Origin: Bacillota bacterium
Lineage (GTDB): Bacteria; Vulcanimicrobiota; JAMDEM01
Assembly: GCA_023486985.1 (NCBI GenBank)
Contig: JAMDEM010000073.1
Coordinates: 1 to 6,919 of the forward strand
DNA length: 6,919 bases
Direction: 5' to 3'
Part shown: in pieces, positions 1 through 5,778 of the stretch
How the letters are laid out: each line of letters begins with the position of its first letter
Position numbering within the stretch: position 1 is the stretch's first letter
The notes under the pieces: generated by a model
Told to the model about the DNA's origin: nothing
Databases searched by the model: none
What the model saw: the letters and a program-made list of their open reading frames with translations, nothing else
Position numbers and translations under genes: made by a program

Positions 1-1050
1 GACCCAGCCGTCCTTATCGCCGATAATCCTTACAGGACTTGTAAGAAGCTTGAATTCTATTCCTTCTTCCTCTGCATGTTCCACTTCTTCAGCTCTCGCG
101 GGCATCTCTTCCCTCGATCTTCTATAGACGATATAAACTTCTTCGGAGCCGAGTCTCTTGGCTGTCCTGGCTGAATCCATTGCCACATTGCCCGCTCCCA
201 CCACTGCTACACGCTTTGCCATTCTTATCGGCGTGTCGTACCTGGGAAACTCATAAGCCATCATAAGGTTTACCCTGGTAAGAAATTCGTTGGCGGAAGA
301 AACGCCGTTTAAATTTTCACCGGGAATGCCCATAAATAACGGATAGCCTGCACCCGTGCCGACAAAAACCGCGCTGAATCCCTCTTCAAAAAGCTCATCA
401 ATGGTAATGGACTTGCCCACCACCACGTCAACACGAATCTTTACGCCAAGACTTTCAACATATCCAATCTCGGCGTTTAAAACCTTTCTGGGGAGCCTGA
501 AAGGAGGAATGCCGTATTTCAAAACGCCGCCGGGTGCATGAAGGGCTTCAAAAATTTCCACATCATAGCCCAGGCGGGCAAGATCACCGGCAACGGTAAG
601 CCCGGACGGGCCGGCGCCCACAACCGCCACTTTTTTTCCGATACGCGGCGACAGCTCAGGCTTTTCAGCACCCTTTGAAATCTCATAATCGGCCGCAAAT
701 CTCTCAAGCCTTCCGATGGCAACAGAGCTGAATTTTTTCTTTAAAACACACTTTGCCTCGCACTGGGACTCCTGGGGACAAACCCTTCCGCAGATAGCAG
801 GAAGATTATTCTTTTCTTTTATTTTCCTTGCCGCTTCAACATACTTCTTTTCTTTAAGCAGGCTGATAAACTCCGGTATGGGAACTTCCACAGGGCAGCC
901 GGAAACGCATAAAGGTTTTTTGCAGTTAAGGCATCTTGAAGCCTCTAAAAGAGCGGTTTCCTCATCATAGCCCAGGGCTACCTCCTGAAAATTCCTGCTG
1001 CGCTCAACAGGGTCCTGGGAAGGCATTGGTTGTCTTGGTGCTTTCTCCAT
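1..1050 (-). CDS. gltA: NADPH-dependent glutamate synthase / NfnL-type FAD-NAD(P) oxidoreductase, 3' end outside window
   Basis: This minus-strand frame is open from ATG at 1050 to the window edge (350 codons), so the C-terminus is missing; family members are usually about 460 residues. Residues 40-52 (CLNCKKPLCVSGC) and 87-101 (CGRVC, then QCEAKC) supply eight Cys in the arrangement that binds two [4Fe-4S] clusters. A first Rossmann motif, VVGAGPSG (about 143-150), binds FAD. A second, VVGAGNVAMDSART (about 283-296), followed by YRRSREEMPAR, is the NAD(P)H site. In this family the protein passes electrons between NADPH, FAD and Fe-S clusters, either for glutamate synthesis from glutamine and 2-oxoglutarate or, as NfnL, in ferredoxin:NADP+ bifurcation with an NfnS subunit. 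No nfnS lies upstream here, so GltA is favoured, but the two are not separable from this fragment. AAGGAG at 1058-1063 lies 7 bases before the ATG, and a promoter-like site precedes it. Confidence 0.88.
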   Translation of the reverse strand, partial: MEKAPRQPMPSQDPVERSRNFQEVALGYDEETALLEASRCLNCKKPLCVSGCPVEVPIPEFISLLKEKKYVEAARKIKEKNNLPAICGRVCPQESQCEAKCVLKKKFSSVAIGRLERFAADYEISKGAEKPELSPRIGKKVAVVGAGPSGLTVAGDLARLGYDVEIFEALHAPGGVLKYGIPPFRLPRKVLNAEIGYVESLGVKIRVDVVVGKSITIDELFEEGFSAVFVGTGAGYPLFMGIPGENLNGVSSANEFLTRVNLMMAYEFPRYDTPIRMAKRVAVVGAGNVAMDSARTAKRLGSEEVYIVYRRSREEMPARAEEVEHAEEEGIEFKLLTSPVRIIGDKDGWV

Positions 1051-1057
1051 CTAAAAA

Positions 1058-1063
1058 CTCCTT
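1058..1063 (-). promoter_or_regulatory. Ribosome binding site of the gltA-like gene
   Basis: The minus strand reads AAGGAG, then seven bases, then ATG at 1050. This fixes the start, although there are in-frame ATG codons further in, such as codon 9. Confidence 0.8.
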
Positions 1064-1093
1064 CTGCGGCTTTTTATACATTTTACTATAATT

Positions 1094-1122
1094 ATTATAT
1101 CATATCTTCTATACAGAGTGAA
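1094..1122 (-). promoter_or_regulatory. Sigma-70-like promoter for the gltA-like gene
   Basis: On the minus strand TTCACT (1122-1117, 4 of 6 matches to TTGACA) is followed by a 17-base spacer and a perfect TATAAT (1099-1094). Transcription would begin near 1087, giving a leader of about 37 bases. The -35 box and part of the spacer lie inside the last codons and stop of the GGDEF-like gene. The surrounding AT-rich stretch also has other TATA-like hexamers, so the exact box is inferred. Confidence 0.5.
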
Positions 1123-2185
1123 CGGGAGATTTTTTTAAAAGAGACTTATTCCCTCCAGCGGACCTGGCAAGATTTAAAGCCTTCTGGGCGGCTGTCATAA
1201 GTTCTTTTGAATCTTTTCCGTGAACCGGGAACACCGCCACTCCTCCATTTACTGCAATTTTCAATGTTTTAAGAACTTCATCTCCCTCAAAAACAGTTTC
1301 ATCTATTTTTTGATTCAATCTCTCAGCCGCTCTTACAGCGCCCTCAGCTGGAGTTTCGGGCAGCATAACTGCAAAAAAACCTCCCGAAATCCTTCCTGCT
1401 ATGTCAACCGTTCTGCAGGTATCTTTAAGTACCTTTCCAAACTGCCGGAAAAGACTGTAGGCAAGATGAGCCTTTACATCATATTCCGCATAGTCGGATT
1501 TGTAAAAGTCAAAATCTATTTCAAAAACAAGAACACTTAAGGGCCTGGCAAACTTTCCGGCTCTTTCAATTTCATCACCAAGCCTCTTCTCAAAATATTT
1601 CTGGATGTAAAGACCTGTAAGCTTATCTATATTGGGAGAGGGCCTATCTGCTCCTGCTCTCTCGGCTGCTTCCAGAACCTCAGCAGAGGCAAATTTTATC
1701 TTGTTTCCGCCATCGCCCTTCGCTGCCTCCAGGGCAAGCCTGGCTTTCTGGAGAAGCTCGCCGGTTGTTTTGCCGTGTGATGAAAAAGCTGCAATACCTC
1801 CGTTTAAAGCCACTTTTACACGGTTTGAAGGGTCGAGTCCTAAAAATTCATGGCTCTCGACAGTCTTTCTGATATTTTCAGCTTCTTTAAATGCCTCCGT
1901 CTCATCTGCCTCGGGAAGCATTATTGCAAAAGTATCAGATGAAAAGTGGCAAGCCATTATATTTGGATATAACTTTAATAAAAGCGCGCCCATCTGCTTA
2001 TAAATAGTGTATGAAAGATCCCACTTGATTTCGATTTCGGGAGAAAAGTACATAAAATCAACCTCAAGCAATATAAAAGAAAGAGGCCTTTTATATCTTA
2101 AATTCCTGCTGACCTCCTCATGGAAGCGCCTTAAAAAATAATCCGCTTTGTACAGTCCGGTTAACGTATCTAAATGCAGGTCCAA
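1109..2185 (-). CDS. Tandem degenerate GGDEF-domain protein, probable non-catalytic c-di-GMP/nucleotide sensor
   Basis: Two GGDEF folds lie in tandem. Numbering from the alternative TTG at 2191, domain 1 spans about 8-168 and domain 2 about 188-350. Each begins with a D-x-LTGLY motif (8-14, 189-195) and ends with the family's NGG-x-A-x-F..HG and K/R-x-x-GGNK segments. The signature loop is SSDTF (84-88) in domain 1 and SGGFF (269-273) in domain 2, where an active diguanylate cyclase has GG(D/E)EF. The N-x-x-x-D guanine-binding residues are also absent, so cyclase activity is unlikely. Domain 2 keeps RTVD (260-263) in register with the allosteric RxxD site, which could let it bind c-di-GMP. 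No membrane segment or signal peptide is visible, so it should be cytosolic. Two in-frame TTG codons compete; the one at 2185 lies 7 bases after AAGGAGG, whereas 2191 is too close. It follows the small ORF by 27 bases. Confidence 0.88.
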   Translation of the reverse strand: MDLHLDTLTGLYKADYFLRRFHEEVSRNLRYKRPLSFILLEVDFMYFSPEIEIKWDLSYTIYKQMGALLLKLYPNIMACHFSSDTFAIMLPEADETEAFKEAENIRKTVESHEFLGLDPSNRVKVALNGGIAAFSSHGKTTGELLQKARLALEAAKGDGGNKIKFASAEVLEAAERAGADRPSPNIDKLTGLYIQKYFEKRLGDEIERAGKFARPLSVLVFEIDFDFYKSDYAEYDVKAHLAYSLFRQFGKVLKDTCRTVDIAGRISGGFFAVMLPETPAEGAVRAAERLNQKIDETVFEGDEVLKTLKIAVNGGVAVFPVHGKDSKELMTAAQKALNLARSAGGNKSLLKKSPVHSV

Positions 2186-2192
2186 GCCCAAC

Positions 2193-2199
2193 CCTCCTT
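2193..2199 (-). promoter_or_regulatory. Ribosome binding site deciding the TTG start of the GGDEF-like gene
   Basis: The minus strand reads AAGGAGG at 2199-2193. TTG at 2185 is 7 bases away (good spacing), while TTG at 2191 is only one base away. The second TTG is therefore preferred, giving 358 residues. Confidence 0.7.
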
Positions 2200-2212
2200 A
2201 AGAACAACCGGA

Positions 2213-2662
2213 TTAAATAGCCTGCCAGTTGGCATTTTTAAATTTTTCGTAATCATTCACGTATCTGTCTATAATATCCTTTATTTTGTTTAATTCATCT
2301 TTTTTCAGGGGGTCAATTTTTCCTATGGGAACTTTATCCAGTATCCCCTGCTTCTCGTAGAATTCCACTAACTTTTCTTCGGCATTTTTTACAATGACCA
2401 ATTCAAAAGTCGTCGGGCAGGCAAGAGTAAAAACAAGATATTCTATATTTCTTGGAAGCCACTTTGTATAACATTCATTGCCGTATCTGCCCATTAATTC
2501 AGTCAGAAGAGGGTCAATAATCATCTCTTTAGCGTCATTTACAGCCTTATTAAACTGGAAATTAGGCTGGCGGCTTGTGTCAGTCTTTACTTTATATCCG
2601 AGAATCTCCTGAAGGATTCCTTCATCTCCGTGGCAGAAGAAATTCTCCTGCCGGGATCCCAT
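2213..2662 (-). CDS. Unrecognised small protein overlapping the kinase gene; start uncertain, possibly the kinase C-terminal domain in a shifted frame
   Basis: I do not recognise this 149-residue ORF. It looks soluble, with no signal peptide or membrane segment. A hydrophobic core (NIEYLVFTLACPTTFELVIV, about 72-91) is followed by a Lys/Glu-rich helical tail. The ATG at 2662 gives a 76-base overlap with the kinase and only a weak AAAAGAG ribosome site. The next in-frame ATG is at 2524 (103 residues) and has no usable ribosome site. The stretch between them, after the kinase stop, reads like ordinary protein (TDTSRQPNFQFNKAVND), which argues that translation enters from further upstream. The frame is -1 relative to the kinase. 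Joining kinase ATEMKE to ILQEILGYKVK of this frame near 2617 gives a natural-looking helix, so it may be the detached C-terminal domain of a roughly 400-residue kinase. No classic slippery heptamer was seen. Confidence 0.6.
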   Translation of the reverse strand: MGSRQENFFCHGDEGILQEILGYKVKTDTSRQPNFQFNKAVNDAKEMIIDPLLTELMGRYGNECYTKWLPRNIEYLVFTLACPTTFELVIVKNAEEKLVEFYEKQGILDKVPIGKIDPLKKDELNKIKDIIDRYVNDYEKFKNANWQAI

Positions 2663-3408
2663 TCCAGAGCTCTTTTAAGCAGTTCATCAAGCTTTGGAGA
2701 ATCCACTCCCAGCTCCTTTAGAGCCGGGAAATTAAAGGATTCGGGCTTTCTTCCCGTAACCAGCTCGTGTATGGTTGCCCCCAGGGCATACAGATCCGAT
2801 CTCGGCTCAGGTTTTCCTGCCTGCTGTTCAGGCGGTGCATACCCGGCACTGCCTATCCAGAATCCTTCACTGGGGTTGGTAACCCTGGCAATGCCGAAGT
2901 CAATTAAAAGAATCCTTCCGTCGCTATGGCGCAGAATCAAATTTGAAGACTTTATATCACGGTGGGCAATGGGAGGCTTAAGGGAGTGCAAATACTCAAG
3001 CGCCTCGCAGACCTGTATCGCCCACTCAATCACCTTATATTCTTCAAGTCCCGGATTGCCCTGCTGGGAAAGCATGGTGGCAAGGTCAATGCCGTCAATA
3101 TATTCCATAACGAAATAAAAATTGTTATTTTCAAGAAAATGATCCCTTACATGAGGAATATTGGAATGAGAAAGAGAGCCGAGAACCTGAACCTCGCTCA
3201 GGAAACGGTCAATGGCAGCCCTGCGGTCAGCCGGGTCGGTAAAGCTGTCAAGCATTTCCTTGACTGCACAGAGCTTCATATCCATAAGCTGGTCTTCAGC
3301 CTGATAGACAGCCCCCATCCCGCCTGCTTTTACAAGCTTCTTTATTCTGTATCTCTGGTCAATTATTGTTCCGGCAGAAAGCCTTTGATAGTCAAGCATC
3401 ATATTCAC
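2587..3408 (-). CDS. Hanks-type serine/threonine protein kinase, cytosolic
   Basis: This 273-residue protein is little more than one complete kinase domain. Visible motifs are the glycine-rich loop KAGGMGAVY (27-35), the ATP-anchoring Lys of AVK (K50), the helix-C Glu in SEVQVL (E72), the catalytic loop HRDIKSSN (149-156), the metal-binding DFG (170-172), and GYAPPEQ (189-195) in place of GYxAPEQ. A DP-x-x-R segment (251-255) ends the C-lobe. All catalytic residues are present, so it should phosphorylate Ser/Thr on proteins; the activation segment has candidate Ser/Thr at 177, 180 and 187. There is no transmembrane, PASTA or FHA region, so input must come from partners or from the following ORF. 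The start is GTG at 3408, with AGAGG 9 bases upstream; ATG codons at 3402 and 3399 are alternatives. The gene begins 12 bases after mlaD stops, implying one transcript. Its target is unknown; Mla components or the GGDEF protein are only inferred. Confidence 0.92.
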   Translation of the reverse strand: MNMMLDYQRLSAGTIIDQRYRIKKLVKAGGMGAVYQAEDQLMDMKLCAVKEMLDSFTDPADRRAAIDRFLSEVQVLGSLSHSNIPHVRDHFLENNNFYFVMEYIDGIDLATMLSQQGNPGLEEYKVIEWAIQVCEALEYLHSLKPPIAHRDIKSSNLILRHSDGRILLIDFGIARVTNPSEGFWIGSAGYAPPEQQAGKPEPRSDLYALGATIHELVTGRKPESFNFPALKELGVDSPKLDELLKRALEWDPGRRISSATEMKESFRRFSDIK

Positions 3409-3420
3409 TTAAGAAAACCT

Positions 3421-4848
3421 CTAAAACCTCTTCCCTACTCCAAATACAGTAGTCCTGTTATTAAAAGTATCCCTGGTCCCCCCCATTATGAAGAAATCGT
3501 CAATAAGGTTCCACCTGCCGATAAGATCAACCTTTACATTCCTGGGGTCATAAGCATCAACGCTGAATCTGAAATTGTCCTTAAGCAGAAATGCGTCAAG
3601 CCCAATGCCGAAGTTGGAACGGACGACACCGGCTCTTCCGCCGAAATTTTTTCCGCGCTTGCCAAGCTGAAGATTAGCAAAGCTTCCATGCCCTACATTA
3701 TCAACTCCAAATTTTAAATAAGTTGGGCTGCCGGGCAGTAAAAACATGTTAAGATTAGCCGATGAAGTTCCGTTTGCCTGTGCCCATTCAACCTCCGCTT
3801 CAACACTTACCAGCTTCTTCTTTCCGGGCTCACCGCTTATGGGACCGTTTATATTTTCAATAAGCTTCTTTGCCCCCTCAACCGTTTTCCTTGCTTCATG
3901 AATTGTAACCTTTACATCTTCCTTTACCTGAGGGTCCGAAGTTACGGACTGAATATCCTTTGCAATCGTTTCCACTGTTTCCGCTGTTTTTCTTATATGA
4001 TCAAGAGTCTGCAGGAGGTCATCAGAAAACTGATTTTTTGATACCAGTTCTTTTATGCTTTTCATAGCGATGCCTAAGTTTTCTGATGACCTCCTGAGGT
4101 TCTTAACGATAACTCTTAAATCCCCCTCATTGCTTACAGCAATTCTCTTGATGGATTTGCTAAAAGCCACAAGGTCTTTCCCGACTAATCCTGTATTTCT
4201 CTTTAACCCTATCATTAACTCATTGGCATTGTCTGCAGCAGAAGAAATTTTACTGCTTATATTTTCCAGGGTAGCGCTAAGTGTGGCGCTTGCATTTTTT
4301 AAATTTCCGGACATCACGCCGAAATTGGCAATAGTTTCTTTCACGCTTGTCTTTACATTAGGGTCAGAAACCATGTCATTAATAGATGCTACTGCTTTCT
4401 GAAGATCATCAAGAGCCTTCTTTCCCTGCCTCATCACCTCTGTGAAAATAACAGGACTGGTGCCTGCGACCATCATATTTCTATCATTGGGCAGGATACG
4501 CTTCCCGCCTTCTCTTCTGGTTATTTCAAGCCAGCTTTCACCCCAGACAGTTGAGGAAACAGTATAGAGAAAATTTGTGTAGAGAACTATACCTTTATAA
4601 GTTACCAGTATGTCAGCCTGCACTTTCCCATCAGAGCGGATTGTTATTTCCTTCACCTTGCCTATGTCAACACCGGAAAGCCTTACTTCATTTCCCTGAT
4701 GCAAGCCCCCAACCTGGTCGAAAACAATGTAATATTCATCCCCTTTTTCCTTGCCCTTCCATTGCCCAAGCTGTGAGACAATAAGCGCTAATATGATTAT
4801 GGCAATCATTGTTATTATGCCGACTTTTGCCGCTGAACTTATTTCCAA
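3421..4848 (-). CDS. mlaD: MCE-family phospholipid-transport protein MlaD with long helical region and C-terminal barrel-like domain
   Basis: This 475-residue protein is far longer than E. coli MlaD (about 183). Residues 8-27 form an uncleaved N-terminal membrane anchor. An MCE domain spans about 38-115, with the typical GGLHQGNEVRLSGVDIGKV segment and SSTVWGESWLEI. Residues about 136-335 are helical and coiled-coil-like, with a repeated SDPxVKxxVKxTI motif (161-173 and 304-316). Residues 345-475 contain about ten alternating beta strands with many Gly and aromatic residues and end in GVGKRF, the terminal Phe typical of outer-membrane barrels. MCE proteins of this family assemble as hexamers and shuttle lipid across the periplasm with MlaE/MlaF. 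The architecture suggests one protein bridging both membranes. The start is TTG at 4848, with AGGAGG 9 bases upstream. A structured spacer separates it from mlaF, and the kinase follows 12 bases downstream. The gene contains a perfect 20-bp inverted repeat. Confidence 0.92.
   Translation of the reverse strand: MEISSAAKVGIITMIAIIILALIVSQLGQWKGKEKGDEYYIVFDQVGGLHQGNEVRLSGVDIGKVKEITIRSDGKVQADILVTYKGIVLYTNFLYTVSSTVWGESWLEITRREGGKRILPNDRNMMVAGTSPVIFTEVMRQGKKALDDLQKAVASINDMVSDPNVKTSVKETIANFGVMSGNLKNASATLSATLENISSKISSAADNANELMIGLKRNTGLVGKDLVAFSKSIKRIAVSNEGDLRVIVKNLRRSSENLGIAMKSIKELVSKNQFSDDLLQTLDHIRKTAETVETIAKDIQSVTSDPQVKEDVKVTIHEARKTVEGAKKLIENINGPISGEPGKKKLVSVEAEVEWAQANGTSSANLNMFLLPGSPTYLKFGVDNVGHGSFANLQLGKRGKNFGGRAGVVRSNFGIGLDAFLLKDNFRFSVDAYDPRNVKVDLIGRWNLIDDFFIMGGTRDTFNNRTTVFGVGKRF
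4012..4096. repeat. Perfect 20-bp inverted repeat inside mlaD
   Basis: Positions 4012-4031 (CAGGAGGTC...AAAACT) are the exact reverse complement of 4077-4096, separated by 45 bases (4032-4076). The arms encode residues RRSSENL (252-258) and FSDDLL (274-279) of the helical region. In mRNA this would fold into a strong 20-bp stem; in DNA it could serve as a site for inversion. The match was confirmed base by base in the window. Confidence 0.95.
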
Positions 4849-4857
4849 AATTAACCC

Positions 4858-4864
4858 CCTCCTT
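4858..4864 (-). promoter_or_regulatory. Ribosome binding site deciding the TTG start of mlaD
   Basis: The minus strand carries AAGGAGG at 4864-4858, nine bases before TTG at 4848. No ATG exists in frame upstream. The following residues run straight into a well-placed membrane anchor, which supports this start. Confidence 0.75.
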
Positions 4865-4869
4865 ACAAA

Positions 4870-5002
4870 CCCCTCACCCTATCCTATGTAGCACCCGTTT
4901 CCACCTTTTGTAGTTGCAAAGCTTGCTTTGCTTTTTTAAGGAGAGCAAGCTCTCCCACTACATGTTTCCTCGCCCCTGCGGGTAGAGGATAGAGGTGAGG
5001 GG
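4870..5002. repeat. Multi-hairpin palindromic element between mlaF and mlaD (MITE/REP-like)
   Basis: The spacer of 165 bases is almost wholly one symmetric structure. The outer arms CCCCTCACCCTATCCT (4870-4885) and AGGATAGAGGTGAGGGG (4986-5002) are reverse complements apart from one bulged A. Inside are an ATGTAG/CTACAT pair (4886-4891, 4958-4963), competing with TGTAGT/ACTACA (4909-4914, 4957-4962), a perfect hairpin GCAAAGC-TT-GCTTTGC (4916-4931), a second GAGAGC-AA-GCTCTC (4941-4954) and a small CCC-TGC-GGG (4974-4982). There is no ORF. Such elements are typically dispersed non-coding repeats; as RNA it would fold just upstream of the mlaD ribosome site and could tune the MlaD:MlaF ratio. 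It lacks a U-run after a stem in the direction of transcription, so it does not look like a terminator of the operon. Confidence 0.8.
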
Positions 5003-5013
5003 GAATTCTTTCC

Positions 5014-5772
5014 TTAAACTTTTATCGGTCCAAGAGCGCTCCCTGTTATAAACTGCTTTACTACAGGATTTTCAGATTTTTTTATTTCTTCCGGAGAACC
5101 CTTTTCCACTATTACTGCCTCATAAAGCATGGCAATTTGATTTCCTATTTTAAAGGCGCTCTCCAGATCATGGGTAACAACAACTGAAGTCACGCTGAAT
5201 TCCTTTTGAAGATACATTATCAGTTCATTAATGACATTTGACATTATAGGATCTAGCCCCGTTGTGGGCTCATCATATAAAATCACTTCCGGATTTGTTG
5301 TTATAGTTCTTGCCAGGGAAGCCCTCTTCTGCATCCCCCCGGAAAGCTGGCTGGGAAAAAGACTTTCCATCCCCTCCAGGTCCACTATGGCAAGTTTCTC
5401 TGCCACAATCCTTTGAATCTCTTCCTCGGGAAGCCTGGTATGCTCTCTTAAGCCGAATGCCACATTTTCCCCGACTGTAAGGGAATCAAAGAGCGCCGGA
5501 GACTGAAAAACCATACCGATGTTCTTTCTCAGCTCATTTAATTCAGCCGGCTTAAGTTTTGTAATATCCTTGCCCTCTATTATTATTGTGCCGTTGGCGG
5601 GCTTAAGAAGTCCTGTCATGCACTTAAGAAGAGTGCTTTTTCCAACGCCGCTTAAACCCATTACAACAAGGGTTTCGCCCCTGCCTATCTCAAGGTTAAC
5701 GTTATGTAAAACATCACGCCCGCCCAGGCGCATGGTAAGGTTTCTTATTGTTATCATCGGCTCTTTATTCAT
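5014..5772 (-). CDS. mlaF: Mla-type phospholipid ABC transporter ATP-binding protein MlaF
   Basis: This is a complete ABC ATPase (252 residues) on the cytosolic face of the transporter. Counting from ATG at 5772, the motifs are Walker A GLSGVGKST (39-47), Q-loop VFQSPALFDSLT (88-99), signature LSGGMQKR (143-150), Walker B VILYDEPTTGLDP (163-175) and the switch His in VTHD (H201). The C-terminal tail NPVVKQFITGSALGPIKV matches the QF-x-x-G...GP tail typical of MlaF-type ATPases and differs from amino-acid importers with similar cores. ATP hydrolysis would power lipid movement through MlaE and MlaD. The frame extends to a TTG at 5778, but ATG at 5772 is the more likely start; ATG at 5757 is another option. 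There is no strong ribosome site, and the gene begins six bases after the mlaE stop, so it is probably translated by coupling to mlaE. Confidence 0.95.
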   Translation of the reverse strand: MNKEPMITIRNLTMRLGGRDVLHNVNLEIGRGETLVVMGLSGVGKSTLLKCMTGLLKPANGTIIIEGKDITKLKPAELNELRKNIGMVFQSPALFDSLTVGENVAFGLREHTRLPEEEIQRIVAEKLAIVDLEGMESLFPSQLSGGMQKRASLARTITTNPEVILYDEPTTGLDPIMSNVINELIMYLQKEFSVTSVVVTHDLESAFKIGNQIAMLYEAVIVEKGSPEEIKKSENPVVKQFITGSALGPIKV

Positions 5773-5778
5773 AATCAA

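Noticed and set aside
2962..3717. Plus-strand 251-residue ORF across the kinase/mlaD junction
   Set aside because: It is antisense to two well-supported genes with complete motifs, has no family features, and its length follows from the codon pattern of the opposite strand.
4916..4937. Hairpin GCAAAGC-TT-GCTTTGC followed by TTTTTT on the plus strand, resembling an intrinsic terminator
   Set aside because: No plus-strand gene ends here. In the direction of transcription (minus) the U-run precedes the stem, so it cannot terminate the mla transcript; it is better explained as part of the palindromic element.
5014..5778. TTG at 5778 as the mlaF start
   Set aside because: It would add only two residues and abut the mlaE stop. 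ATG at 5772 is six bases downstream and is a far more common start for a coupled gene.
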